A stretch of DNA of 26,220 bases from Alphaproteobacteria bacterium UBA1303 (GCA_002307315.1 DBTZ01000002.1:37817-64036); one strand, 5' to 3'; shown: positions 1-9,070, counted from the first letter of the stretch. Translations and numbers: made by a program. Notes: generated from the sequence alone by a model not told the origin.

Positions 1-699
<699 letters not shown>

Positions 700-811
700 T
701 CGCCCGAACGGACGGGACGAAAGGATGCCGGATCGGTAAAGGCGGATTGGCGCGTAAATTGGGCCGTTTCTTGCACCGAACCAAGCGAATGCCGCATGAG
801 AAGGTATCGCT

Positions 812-1189
812 ATGTTCAGATTTGGCACAGTTTTACTCGCCGCCGTCGCGACGCTGTCCCTTGGCGCGACGATAGCCAATGCGGATCCGATGGTCTTTCG
901 TTCGTCCGTTCCGGCGGTACTGCCGGACGGAACGGTGACCGGGTTCGTCTGCCGTGCCAACAATCTGGTGGCGCCGGCGCCGGCGACGGCCGTCGCCATG
1001 TGGCGTGACGCCGACGGACACGTGCTGGAACAGAAGGCCGGCCCCATCGTCGGAGGAACCTTAGCGGCGCGCGGGATTTCCTGCGGCTATTATGCGGTGA
1101 AGGCAAAGGCCAAGACGGCTTCGACGAATATCTGCGTCCGCCTGCTGACGGCGGACAAGCAACCGTTGAGCGAAGCCTGTACCGGCTGA
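812..1189 (+). CDS. Small secreted protein of unknown function
   Basis: I do not recognise a named family. The 125-residue product starts with a clear Sec signal peptide (basic MFR, a hydrophobic stretch to about residue 20, and an ANA|D-like cleavage site near 24). The mature part is about 100 residues with four cysteines (FVCRA, ISCGY, NICVR and EACTG), so one or two disulfides in the periplasm are plausible. The start is supported by AGAAGG seven bases upstream of the ATG. It lies 112 bases after ahcY on the same strand and converges on the porin gene with only eight bases between the stops. That leaves little room for separate terminators. The signal peptide and coding-like composition support a real gene, but function is unknown. 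Confidence 0.72.
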   Translation: MFRFGTVLLAAVATLSLGATIANADPMVFRSSVPAVLPDGTVTGFVCRANNLVAPAPATAVAMWRDADGHVLEQKAGPIVGGTLAARGISCGYYAVKAKAKTASTNICVRLLTADKQPLSEACTG

Positions 1190-1197
1190 AAACGCCC

Positions 1198-2406
1198 CTA
1201 CCCTATCGTCTCCGACAGACTGATCGACAGCCTAAGGCCGACGACGAAGGCATCCTTGATACGGCCGCCGCCTGCGGGATTGACCACATATTGCACGTCC
1301 GGCTGCACCACCAGCCATTCGGCCACCGGCGCGGCATAGGTCAATTCGAACGTCGTCTCGCGAGACGGCAGCGAGGAGCCGGCATTTTGCGCGGCATCGC
1401 GCGCCGGACCGCCGAGATACGCGTTGGCGACGGCGAAACCGAGCTGATCGTTTGGCCTTCCGGCGAACGGACCGGTGTAGACGATGCCGCCACCGAAATA
1501 GGCGGAAACCGGATTGATCGAATCCTTCGCAGTGCCGCCGCGAACCCAGCCGTCGACCGCCGGTCCGTGCTCGCCATCCTGCCACAACCGGGCGGTCAGC
1601 GTACCGTAGAAACCGCGGTTGTCGTGGCTTGAGCGACTGGGCGCGGCCAGCGTGTCGAAACCGCCGGTGTAGTTCCACGCGCCGATTTGCAGATGAACGG
1701 CGTCGCTGAGACGGGCGTCGAACTCGCCGGTCAACAGCGCGCCGTCCTTATCCGACAGGGTGAACGAAAACCGCCGCGGCCGATCGGGATCGCGCGGGAC
1801 GGCATCGAACACGCCGGCGCGAAACGTCATGTCGTCGTCGAGCTTCACGCTGCCGGTCACCCCCAAGCCGGGGAACGGATAGATCGACGGCCCCATCGCG
1901 CCGCTGAGGCCGTATTCGGCACCGATGCCGAACGAACTGTTGACGAAGACGACGCCGGCTTCCTGCACGTCGAATTCGCTGTTGAGGTCGATCAGACCGA
2001 TTTTGACGGTGGCATCATCGTTCCAGCTTTTCTGCACCCAGGCTTGATAGAGCAGAAAACCGCCAGGGGCGTCGACATTGGAGACGCCTTGCATATCGCC
2101 GGCATAGCGTTCGCTGAAACCGCCGTCCGCCGTTTGGGTGCCGTCGAAAAAGGCGGTGAATCCGGGAAGGCCGTAAGCATCGCCGGCAACGGTGAGGCCG
2201 AGATCGAGACGGCCGAGCGGACGGACGCCCTGGCGCAGGCCGCCCGAGACATTGCCCATCAAATCGCCGATCAGTGCGGCGGAAATCTGCATGCCGCTCG
2301 ACGCGGCATCGGCTGCGGCGGCAGGAACCGAGACGACAATCGCCGCCAGCGCCGCCGATCCGGCGACGGCTCTGCAATGACAGGGTACGGATGCAATCTG
2401 CCTCAT
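1198..2406 (-). CDS. Carbohydrate-selective porin, OprB family
   Basis: This is probably an outer-membrane beta-barrel channel for sugars, of the OprB type. From the ATG at 2406 it has 402 residues, with a signal peptide that ends near an AAAADA site around residue 34. After it come features typical of the family: a helix-like start (MQISAALIGDLMGN), GLDLGLTVAGDAYG-like early strands, FLLYQAWVQKSW, the motif KIGLIDLNSEFDVQ, GAEYGLSG, and a final strand FVVGLRLSISLSETIG. An upstream in-frame TTG at 2436 is possible, but the ATG gives the better signal peptide. The neighbouring GH127 glycosidase on the same strand suggests it admits plant-derived sugars released or processed in the periplasm. 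A terminator and repeat block separate the two genes, so co-transcription is not implied. The substrate is inferred. Confidence 0.8.
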   Translation of the reverse strand: MRQIASVPCHCRAVAGSAALAAIVVSVPAAAADAASSGMQISAALIGDLMGNVSGGLRQGVRPLGRLDLGLTVAGDAYGLPGFTAFFDGTQTADGGFSERYAGDMQGVSNVDAPGGFLLYQAWVQKSWNDDATVKIGLIDLNSEFDVQEAGVVFVNSSFGIGAEYGLSGAMGPSIYPFPGLGVTGSVKLDDDMTFRAGVFDAVPRDPDRPRRFSFTLSDKDGALLTGEFDARLSDAVHLQIGAWNYTGGFDTLAAPSRSSHDNRGFYGTLTARLWQDGEHGPAVDGWVRGGTAKDSINPVSAYFGGGIVYTGPFAGRPNDQLGFAVANAYLGGPARDAAQNAGSSLPSRETTFELTYAAPVAEWLVVQPDVQYVVNPAGGGRIKDAFVVGLRLSISLSETIG

Positions 2407-2505
2407 CGGCGGACCCGTTCGTTCTGACCGACGCAATACAGTAGCGAGCAGAGTTGAACGGACGGCAAAGCAACGTCGTTAACCGAAGCTGAAATTCAGA
2501 TTGGA

Positions 2506-2663
2506 GCAACGGGCGCGAAAGTGGAACCCGGTTTCGCGCGAAAAGTTGCGACCAATTAAAGCAACGGGCGCGAAAGTGGAACCCGGTTTCGCGCGCAACG
2601 TTGCGACCAATTAAAGCAACGGGCGCGAAAGTGGAACCCGGCTTCGCGCGCAACGTTACGACC
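2506..2663. repeat. Three tandem 55-bp palindromic units
   Basis: Unit 1 is 2506-2560, unit 2 is 2561-2615, and unit 3 is 2616 to about 2663, cut short. Each starts GCAACGGGCGCGAAAGTGG and copies 1 and 2 end in GACCAATTAAA. Each unit is itself a hairpin. In unit 2 GCAACG (2561-2566) pairs with CGTTGC (2599-2604), and GCGCGAAA (2568-2575) pairs with TTTCGCGC (2587-2594). Units differ by a few bases, mostly in the 3' arm (GCGAAAAG against GCGCAACG). There are no spacers, so it is not a CRISPR array. It resembles the extragenic palindromes common in alphaproteobacterial genomes. Confidence 0.93.
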
Positions 2664-2666
2664 CCC

Positions 2667-2716
2667 AAAAAAAAATAGAGCGGCGTGCCGTTTCCGCCAG
2701 AAGGCGCGGCACTCTA
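2667..2716 (-). terminator. Intrinsic terminator after the GH127 gene
   Basis: Read on the minus strand, TAGAG and TGCCG (2716 downwards) pair with CGGCA and CTCTA, with a bulged CGCCG and a small inner GCC/GGC stem. A run of nine T follows directly (A-run at 2667-2675 on the plus strand). It lies about 80 bases past the glycosidase stop, in the right orientation to end that transcript before the repeats and porin gene. Confidence 0.85.
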
Positions 2717-2794
2717 CTACGCATCGGCGAAAAAATGGCGCCGACCGTTTCAAAGCGAGAAAATGGTGCGATACGTCGCACCCCGGTTGCTCCG

Positions 2795-5518
2795 TCAGGC
2801 TTTGATCCACACCTGTGAAACAACCGGCCCCGACTTCCCGACCGGATATTCGGACGGCGGACCGGCGCGGTTCATGCGCACGAAATGGGGAATTGCCAAC
2901 AGCGGCGAGCCGTCCTGCCATTTTCCCGCAATCGCCACGACGCCGCCCAATAGATCGCCGCGCCATGCGGCCGAAAGCAATTCGGTGCCGAGCGCCAAAT
3001 CGATGCGCGGCTGGTCGGCGGTTTCCACATTGTACATCAAGGGGCCGTAGCGCAGCGCTACCTTGCCGCGATCGGCTTCGATGCGCGGATCGGCCGTCAC
3101 CTTCTGCACCTCAAGCGGCAATTCCAGCTCGATCTTATCGCCCGCCCGCCAACGGCGGGTAATCACGGCATAACCGTTTTCGATCTTTGCTTCATATGGC
3201 TTGCCGTTGACACTCAGGTGTTTCAAGCCGGAAACCAAGGGCGTTGCCGCATATAGCTTGCTGGTCTTGCGGTTCGGCACGCGGACGCGCACCGCAAAGT
3301 CTTTCGGCTCGGCTGGATTCACGGTGATCGCCACCGCGCCGTGCCAGGGATAATCGGTTTCCTGCACCATCGTCAGCCCGGTGCCCGCCACCTGGCCGAC
3401 ATCGATCTTGGAGCCGACGAACAGATTGACGTAAATGCCGGTCTTGTCCTTCGCATAGGCCCAGGTCGGAATCATCAACAGCGTGCGCGGAATGTTGCCG
3501 ACGCAGCACGGGCAATCGTGCCAGGCGTAGCGCGGCGCGGCATCTTCGAGCGGATTGGTGTAAGTGAAATTCTTGCCGTCGAGATCGATCGATCCCAATA
3601 GCGCATTGTACATCGTCTCTTCGTAGCGGTCGGCAAAAGCCGCGTCGCGATAGGCCAGGTTCAGCTTGTACTGAAAGAAGATCAACCCGCAACTCGAACA
3701 GGATTCGTTGTAAGCGTCGTTGCGTAAGGAATAATCGTCGCCAAAGCCCTCCGAGGTATCGCCACTGCCGACGCCGCCGGTGACGTAGTATTTGCGGTTG
3801 GTCATGTCGTCCCACAGCGAAAGCACCGCACTTTGATAGCCGATGTCGCGGGTTTCGGCGGCGATGTCGGCCATGCCGGAATAGAAATACATCGCCCGCA
3901 CCGCGTGGCCCACCGCTTCGTATTGCTGCACCGGCGGCAAGTGACTCTGATCGTATTCGGAACCGCCCCGTCGCGATTCCAAAAGGAACCTGGCGAGAAC
4001 TATATAAGCATCGCCACTGCCCTGCCCTTCCATGTCGTTGACGAACCGGCCGAAGCGGACTAGCGCCTGTTCCATCTCCTGATGGCCGTCGAACCAGGGT
4101 TTCTTGCCCGGCCCGAGATTGGCAACCCAGCAATCGGCGAGTTTTTTGGCCGCATTGTAAAGCCGCAAATCCTTGCCGCCGGTCAGCGTGTAATGATTAA
4201 TCGCGGATTCGATAAAATACCCGGCGACATAGCCTTCGTGATCGCCGCGATGCGCCGGCGACCAGCGCTCCGGCCACTCTTTTCTGCCGGCCAGCGTGAA
4301 GGCGGTCTGCAGATAGCCGTCGGGTTCCTGCGCCGAAAGTACGATCGGAATCCATTTCTCCAGCGTCGCGCGCATTTTCGCTTGCGCCGCGCCGATCTCC
4401 TTATCTCCGGCCGCGTCCACCATCAACGCCAGACACATGGATTCGACCGTCTGATGCACCCAGGCGTTGGAAAAGACAAACCCCTTGTGCGGCCCGTGCG
4501 CTTCGCCGCGCAACGCCTTTGCCGCTTCGATAAAGTTATCGAGGCCGCCGGCGCCGACCTTGATGTCGGTACGCTCGCACATGGCTATGCAATGCGGAAT
4601 CCAATTCACGATCAGCGCTTTCGCCCGCGCCCGCCAGAACGGACTCAAGATCGCATAGGGTGTGGTGTAGACGACATCGAGCCTGCCTTCGGGCGGCGGC
4701 GGCGCGACATGGAGGTGCAATTCCGAAACGACGGTCTTTTCGGCGCTGCGCCCGGCCAGTTGCAGCGTATAATCGCCGGGAACGGTCGCGGTCGCTGTGG
4801 TATGCGCGGACGTCGCGTCGGCAAACGCGACATTGCCCGTACCGCTCCGTTCGTTCCACAGCAGCGCCGGCGTTCCGTCAAGCGCGCGCGCTTCGCCCAT
4901 CAGATAGGTTTGTCCGCCGGCGATCAGCGTGCGATCGATGCCGGCGGCGGCCACCGGCGGCAGACCGGATGCCGTACCGAACGCGCGCCACTGCAGAATG
5001 CCGAACGATTTAGCTCCGTCGGCGACGATCTCCAACCGCAGGCGGGTGGTCTTCACCGGTTTAAAGGTGGTGACGTTGAACCGGTCCTTGGTTATGCCGA
5101 GCCCGCAGGGATTCGTCACCGGTTCGAACGCCGTACCGTTCCAGGCAAGCACGCGATAGCTTTTCGGCAAAGAAATCCATGTACCGGCCGCGTGCCAATA
5201 AATTTCGATCCGATCGAGGACGACCGGTCCGGTCCAGGCATATTCCACCCACTGCGGCGCTGCCGGAGACCAGAACCGCAAGGCATCGCGGCTGGAATCG
5301 GCGGAATTGACCGGGGCAAAACCGCTGTTCAGCGCGGCGCGCTCGGCCTTGCTGGTGCGGGAGGAACAGCCGGCCTTGGCGATCAGCGCCAGATTGAGCG
5401 GAACGGTCTTGTCTTCACCTGGCGACGCACCGGAGGACGCGGCCAGCGCCGTCACCGCGGCACAGCTCAAGAAACTGCGCCGTCCGATCTTACCCGAAGA
5501 CATTGCCGCGAACCGCAT
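2795..5518 (-). CDS. Tat-exported GH127 (DUF1680) glycosidase with discoidin-like domain
   Basis: Probably a beta-L-arabinofuranosidase or related enzyme of glycoside hydrolase family 127, acting outside the cytoplasm. From the ATG at 5518 it has 907 residues. The N-terminus carries a twin-arginine signal (GRRSFLSC near residue 12), then a discoidin-like (F5/8 type C) carbohydrate-binding region at about 40-185, a short beta-rich Ig/PKD-like region at about 190-275, and the GH127 catalytic part from about 280 to the end. The family's zinc/nucleophile set is visible: TGGVGS with Glu590 downstream, Glu605 and Cys607 in NESCSSCG, and Cys671-Cys672 in DCPCCVGN. By analogy with HypBA1, Cys671 or Cys672 would be the nucleophile and the other cysteines and Glu590 the zinc ligands. 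It has its own likely promoter and terminator. Linkage specificity cannot be read from sequence, as the family also holds other activities. Confidence 0.88.
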   Translation of the reverse strand: MRFAAMSSGKIGRRSFLSCAAVTALAASSGASPGEDKTVPLNLALIAKAGCSSRTSKAERAALNSGFAPVNSADSSRDALRFWSPAAPQWVEYAWTGPVVLDRIEIYWHAAGTWISLPKSYRVLAWNGTAFEPVTNPCGLGITKDRFNVTTFKPVKTTRLRLEIVADGAKSFGILQWRAFGTASGLPPVAAAGIDRTLIAGGQTYLMGEARALDGTPALLWNERSGTGNVAFADATSAHTTATATVPGDYTLQLAGRSAEKTVVSELHLHVAPPPPEGRLDVVYTTPYAILSPFWRARAKALIVNWIPHCIAMCERTDIKVGAGGLDNFIEAAKALRGEAHGPHKGFVFSNAWVHQTVESMCLALMVDAAGDKEIGAAQAKMRATLEKWIPIVLSAQEPDGYLQTAFTLAGRKEWPERWSPAHRGDHEGYVAGYFIESAINHYTLTGGKDLRLYNAAKKLADCWVANLGPGKKPWFDGHQEMEQALVRFGRFVNDMEGQGSGDAYIVLARFLLESRRGGSEYDQSHLPPVQQYEAVGHAVRAMYFYSGMADIAAETRDIGYQSAVLSLWDDMTNRKYYVTGGVGSGDTSEGFGDDYSLRNDAYNESCSSCGLIFFQYKLNLAYRDAAFADRYEETMYNALLGSIDLDGKNFTYTNPLEDAAPRYAWHDCPCCVGNIPRTLLMIPTWAYAKDKTGIYVNLFVGSKIDVGQVAGTGLTMVQETDYPWHGAVAITVNPAEPKDFAVRVRVPNRKTSKLYAATPLVSGLKHLSVNGKPYEAKIENGYAVITRRWRAGDKIELELPLEVQKVTADPRIEADRGKVALRYGPLMYNVETADQPRIDLALGTELLSAAWRGDLLGGVVAIAGKWQDGSPLLAIPHFVRMNRAGPPSEYPVGKSGPVVSQVWIKA

Positions 5519-5525
5519 CCCCCGC

Positions 5526-5530
5526 ACTCC
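5526..5530 (-). promoter_or_regulatory. Ribosome binding site deciding the GH127 start
   Basis: GGGAG on the minus strand lies seven bases before the ATG at 5518. The other in-frame ATG, at 5503, has no such site, although it would also keep the Tat motif. The 5518 start gives a Tat signal peptide with a short n-region. Confidence 0.65.
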
Positions 5531-5549
5531 CGATAGTTTTGCGCAAGGA

Positions 5550-5578
5550 CGATAACAATCGGCAGCTCGCCGCGTCAA
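5550..5578 (-). promoter_or_regulatory. Likely housekeeping promoter of the GH127 gene
   Basis: On the minus strand TTGACG (5578-5573) is followed after exactly 17 bases by TTATCG (5555-5550). This fits a sigma-70-like promoter with a strong -35 and a weak -10 box, and would start the transcript about 25 bases upstream of the ATG at 5518. It lies between the helicase stop and the glycosidase start, so the glycosidase is probably its own transcription unit. Confidence 0.5.
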
Positions 5579-5612
5579 TATATTGTCTGAGTTATATCAA
5601 AAAAGTGACCGA

Positions 5613-7454
5613 TCAAACCTCCAGCGCGCCCTTCTTGCGTTTGGCTTTCTTGCGTTCCTTGCGCTTCTTCTTGCGGTCGGGATCAGGCGGCGTATAGGTG
5701 CGCGGCGGCTTCGCCTTGCCGGGCTTGGGCTTCCTATGCTTGGGTTTGCGCGGCGCATCGGCAAACGGCGCCGCTGCTTCCGGCAAAGAACCTTCTTCCG
5801 GCTCGCCGCTCGAAGCGGGATAGATGTTCACCCCGCCTTTTTTGCGCGCGGCGATCTTGGCGGCGAATTCCTCGGCCGCATCGGCATCCAATTCGAAACG
5901 GGTTTCGGTATCGAAGATGCGGATCTCGCCGATTTGCTTCTTGGTCACCTCGCCCTGGCGGCAGATTTCCGGCAGCAACCAATTGGGATCGGCGTTGCGC
6001 TCGCGCCCGACACTGATGCGAAACCACACCGAACCTTCGGTCAGCGCGTGCGAGCGATCGGATTCCCTTTGCCGTTTTTTTGCAAAAGGCTCGCGCGTCG
6101 GCTTCTCGCCGGCATATTTGTCCCGCTTGGATTTGCGCGGGTCTTCGACATATTCGTCGAGGTCTTCCGGTGCCGGCAATTGCCCGCGATACAGCTTGGC
6201 GAGAACCAAGGCGATTTCGATCGGCGCATAGCGACCCGCCAGCGCCTCGGCAAGCGCCACGTCTTCGCCCTCGCCCGGCGTACCGAACAGCGGCGATTGC
6301 AGCAGCCTATCCCGATCCTGGGCGAGAATCTCTTTGGGCGACGGCGGCTCGGCCCAGGTGTATTGCACCCTGGCGCGATGCATCATCTCTTCGGCGCTGC
6401 GCCGACGCGACGGCGGTACCAAAAGGATGCTGATCCCTTTTTTGCCCGCCCGCCCGGTGCGGCCGCTGCGATGCTGCAGCACTTCGGCATCGTTCGGCAG
6501 ATCGGCATGGATCACCAGCGACAGATCGGGCACGTCCAGCCCGCGCGCGGCGACATCGGTGGCGACGCACACCCGCGCCCGCCCCTCGCGCAAGGCGGTG
6601 AGGGCGCGATTGCGTTCGTTTTGATTCATTTCGCCCGACAACGCCACGGAGGAAAAACCGCGCGCGGCCAAGCTCTCGCCCAACTTCTGCACCCCGATAC
6701 GCGTGGCGCAGAACACCAAAGCACAAGGCGGATCGATAAAACGCAACAGATTGACCACCGCCCGGCCGACCTTGGCGTGGGCAATGCGAACGGCACGGTA
6801 TTCGATGTCGGCATGGCCGCCCGACGCGGCCGCCAGTTCGATGCGCAAGGCGTCGCGCTGATAATTGCGCGCCAGCGAGACGATCGCCTTGGGCAGCGTC
6901 GCCGAAAACAAAAAAGTGCGCCGGCTTTCCGGCGTGGCCTTGAGAAGAAATTCCATATCGTCGTGAAAGCCGAGATCGAGCATCTCGTCGGCTTCGTCGA
7001 GCACCGCCACCTTGAGGGCATCGAGCCGCAGCACGCCGCGTTCGAGATGATCGCGCAGACGCCCCGGCGTGCCGACCACGATATGCGCGCCGCGCTCAAG
7101 CTCGCGCCGCTCGCGGAACGGGTCCATACCGCCGACGCAAGACATCACCCGCGCCTTCGTTCCGGCATAAAGCCAGGTCAGCTCGGTCTGCACCTGCAAC
7201 GCCAATTCGCGCGTCGGGGCGATGATCAGCGCCAAGGGCGCGTCCGCCGCCGGCAGGACGTCGCCGTCCATCAGGCTTTCCGCCATCGCCAAGCCGTAGG
7301 CGACGGTTTTGCCCGAACCGGTCTGGGCCGAAACCAGCAGATCGCGGCCGCGCGTTTCGGGAGCCAGCACGGCGCTTTGCACCGGCGTAGGGGTGGTGTA
7401 GGCGCGTGCCGACAGCGCGCGGGCGAAAACGTCGGGAAGAGCGGTAAAAGACAA
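5613..7454 (-). CDS. DEAD-box ATP-dependent RNA helicase (DeaD/CsdA-like)
   Basis: An ATP-dependent RNA helicase that probably remodels rRNA or mRNA structure in ribosome assembly, RNA decay or cold growth. The 613-residue product shows all core motifs: Q motif (PTPVQSAVL), AQTGSGKT with Lys49, PTRELALQ, TPGRL, DEADEML, SAT, and HRSGRTGRAG. After the helicase core comes a DbpA-like RNA-binding region (WFRISVGRERNADPNWLLPEI, about 475-540), then a linker and a very basic C-terminal tail rich in KKKRKERKK. The frame stays open upstream to 7667, but homology to the family starts at about LSFTALPDVF. I take the TTG at 7454 as start because AAGG lies seven bases upstream. An ATT at 7460 is the alternative. 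A 209-base leader separates it from asnS. Confidence 0.92.
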   Translation of the reverse strand: MSFTALPDVFARALSARAYTTPTPVQSAVLAPETRGRDLLVSAQTGSGKTVAYGLAMAESLMDGDVLPAADAPLALIIAPTRELALQVQTELTWLYAGTKARVMSCVGGMDPFRERRELERGAHIVVGTPGRLRDHLERGVLRLDALKVAVLDEADEMLDLGFHDDMEFLLKATPESRRTFLFSATLPKAIVSLARNYQRDALRIELAAASGGHADIEYRAVRIAHAKVGRAVVNLLRFIDPPCALVFCATRIGVQKLGESLAARGFSSVALSGEMNQNERNRALTALREGRARVCVATDVAARGLDVPDLSLVIHADLPNDAEVLQHRSGRTGRAGKKGISILLVPPSRRRSAEEMMHRARVQYTWAEPPSPKEILAQDRDRLLQSPLFGTPGEGEDVALAEALAGRYAPIEIALVLAKLYRGQLPAPEDLDEYVEDPRKSKRDKYAGEKPTREPFAKKRQRESDRSHALTEGSVWFRISVGRERNADPNWLLPEICRQGEVTKKQIGEIRIFDTETRFELDADAAEEFAAKIAARKKGGVNIYPASSGEPEEGSLPEAAAPFADAPRKPKHRKPKPGKAKPPRTYTPPDPDRKKKRKERKKAKRKKGALEV

Positions 7455-7461
7455 AGGAATA

Positions 7462-7465
7462 CCTT
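7462..7465 (-). promoter_or_regulatory. Ribosome binding site supporting a TTG start
   Basis: AAGG on the minus strand lies seven bases before TTG at 7454 and only one base before ATT at 7460. This favours TTG as the start of the helicase. No ATG or GTG exists near the point where family similarity begins. Confidence 0.5.
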
Positions 7466-7663
7466 GCGTGGGACAGGACCCGCAAAACGCGATGCCGGCG
7501 TGTCGAGAAAATGAAACAAGCGGACGGGCGCCGGGCTGGCGCCTACGACCGCGGTGCGACATGTGTGCCCTAAAACCGTGGCAAAACCAAGGCTCTTGAG
7601 TTCCGGCAGCCGCAATCGGCCCGAAAAGCGTTAATCGACGGCCCGAACCATAGCGGACAACGC

Positions 7664-9070
7664 TCAATACCGCGCATTTCCCGGCGTGCGGGGGAAGGGG
7701 ATGGCGTCGCGGATATTGGCAAGGCCGGTCACATACGCGATGGTGCGCTCGAAGCCGAGGCCGAAGCCGGCATGGGGCACCGTGCCGTAGCGGCGCAAAT
7801 CGCGATACCAGCCATAGCCCTGCTTGGCGATGCCGATCTCGTCCATGCGCCGGTCCAGCACGGCGAGCCGTTCTTCGCGCTGCGATCCGCCGATGATTTC
7901 GCCGATTCCCGGCGCCAGCACGTCCATTGCGGCGACGGTCTCATCGTCGTCGTTGAGGCGCATGTAGAACGCCTTGATGCCCTTGGGATAGTTGGTCACG
8001 ATGACCGGCTTGCCGACGTGTTTCTCGGTGAGATAGCGCTCGTGCTCGGACTGCAAATCGATGCCCCACTTGACCGGATATTCGAACGTCGCCCCCGACT
8101 TTTCCAGAATCGCCACCGCATCGGTATAGTCCATGCGGACAAATTCGGAATTCACGATGCCTTCGAGTTTCGCCACCAGCCCCTTTTCGATCCGCTGGTC
8201 GAAGAACGCCAGGTCGTCGGCGCGCTTGTCGAGCAGATATGCGAAGACGGATTTCAGCATCTTCTCGGCCAGTTGCGCATCGTCGGCCAGATCGGCGAAA
8301 GCGATTTCCGGCTCGACCATCCAGAACTCGGCAAGATGGCGGCTGGTGTTGGAATTTTCGGCGCGGAAGGTCGGCCCGAAGGTGTAGACCTTCGACAACG
8401 CCATGCAGTAGGTCTCGACGTTGAGCTGCCCCGACACGGTAAGAAAGGTCTCGCGGCCGAAAAAATCTTTGGAGAAATCGACCTTGCCCGCCCCGTCGCG
8501 CGGCAGATTGGCAAGATCGAGGGTGGAAACCCGGAACATCTCGCCCGCCCCCTCGGCGTCAGAGGCGGTGACGATCGGCGTCGAAATCCACAGGAACCCA
8601 TTGTCGTCGAAGAAACGATGGATCGCCATCGCCAGGGCATGGCGCACCCGCGTCATCGCCCCGATCACGTTGGTGCGCGGACGCAAATGCGCCACCTCGC
8701 GCAAATACTCCATCGAGTGCGCTTTGGGCTGGATCGGATAGGTGTCGGGATCGTCGACCCAGCCAAGCACCTCGATCCTCGAAGCCTGCATCTCGAAGGG
8801 CTGCCCCTTGGCCGGCGACGGCACGATTTTCCCGGTCGCCGCCACCGCGCAGCCGGCGGTAAGCTTCAACACCTCGTCGACATAATTCGTCAGGCTGTTC
8901 GGCACCACCGCCTGCATGGGGTGGAAGCACGAGCCGTCGGAAATCTGCACGAAGGAAATCCCCGCCTTGGAATCGCGGCGCGTGCGCACCCAGCCCTTGA
9001 CGGTGATTTCGGTATCGTCGGGCGCCTCGCCGGCGAGCACGCCGCGGACGCAAAAAACGCTCTTTTCCAT
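7664..9070 (-). CDS. asnS: Asparagine--tRNA ligase
   Basis: A class IIb aminoacyl-tRNA synthetase that charges tRNA-Asn with asparagine in the cytoplasm. It has 468 residues, close to the E. coli enzyme (466). The N-terminal OB-fold anticodon-binding domain (about 1-110) has TEITVKGWVRTRRDSK and FVQISDGS. Class II motif 2 is seen in FRAENSNTSRHLAEFWMVEPE, and motif 3 in GFGLGFERTIAYVTG followed by the AsnRS-typical end IRDAIPFPRTPGNARY. That C-terminus and the missing GAD insert separate it from bacterial AspRS. The start ATG at 9070 fits the family start. It lies 44 bases downstream of the histidine kinase stop on the same strand, with no terminator visible between them. Confidence 0.95.
   Translation of the reverse strand: MEKSVFCVRGVLAGEAPDDTEITVKGWVRTRRDSKAGISFVQISDGSCFHPMQAVVPNSLTNYVDEVLKLTAGCAVAATGKIVPSPAKGQPFEMQASRIEVLGWVDDPDTYPIQPKAHSMEYLREVAHLRPRTNVIGAMTRVRHALAMAIHRFFDDNGFLWISTPIVTASDAEGAGEMFRVSTLDLANLPRDGAGKVDFSKDFFGRETFLTVSGQLNVETYCMALSKVYTFGPTFRAENSNTSRHLAEFWMVEPEIAFADLADDAQLAEKMLKSVFAYLLDKRADDLAFFDQRIEKGLVAKLEGIVNSEFVRMDYTDAVAILEKSGATFEYPVKWGIDLQSEHERYLTEKHVGKPVIVTNYPKGIKAFYMRLNDDDETVAAMDVLAPGIGEIIGGSQREERLAVLDRRMDEIGIAKQGYGWYRDLRRYGTVPHAGFGLGFERTIAYVTGLANIRDAIPFPRTPGNARY

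Larger units (their letters stand above)
2407..2794. other. Intergenic region with repeats and terminator
   Basis: This 388-base gap lies between the porin start and the glycosidase stop. It holds three tandem copies of a 55-bp palindromic unit (2506-2663) and the intrinsic terminator of the glycosidase gene (2667-2716). The stretch 2407-2505 must contain the porin promoter or leader, but I see no convincing -35/-10 pair. Bases 2717-2794 show nothing I can name. Open frames that run across the repeats are low-complexity translations of the repeat and are not genes. Confidence 0.7.

Noticed and set aside
2506..2663. Possible CRISPR array
   Set aside because: Units are directly adjacent, palindromic and without unique spacers, and no cas gene is in the window.
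2015..2966. Minus-strand open frames crossing the 55-bp repeats with a repeated RNRVPLSRPLL-like peptide
   Set aside because: The peptide repeat is the translation of the DNA repeat. The frames run into the porin signal peptide or glycosidase end and lack ribosome sites.
4082..5536. A 484-codon open frame on the plus strand opposite the GH127 gene
   Set aside because: Antisense shadow of a secure gene with its own promoter, ribosome site and terminator. No recognisable domain is present.
5583..7514. A 643-codon open frame on the plus strand opposite the helicase gene
   Set aside because: It is antisense to a gene with every DEAD-box motif. Its translation is rich in Arg, His and Gly, as expected from the reverse of GC-rich coding DNA, and shows no family motif.
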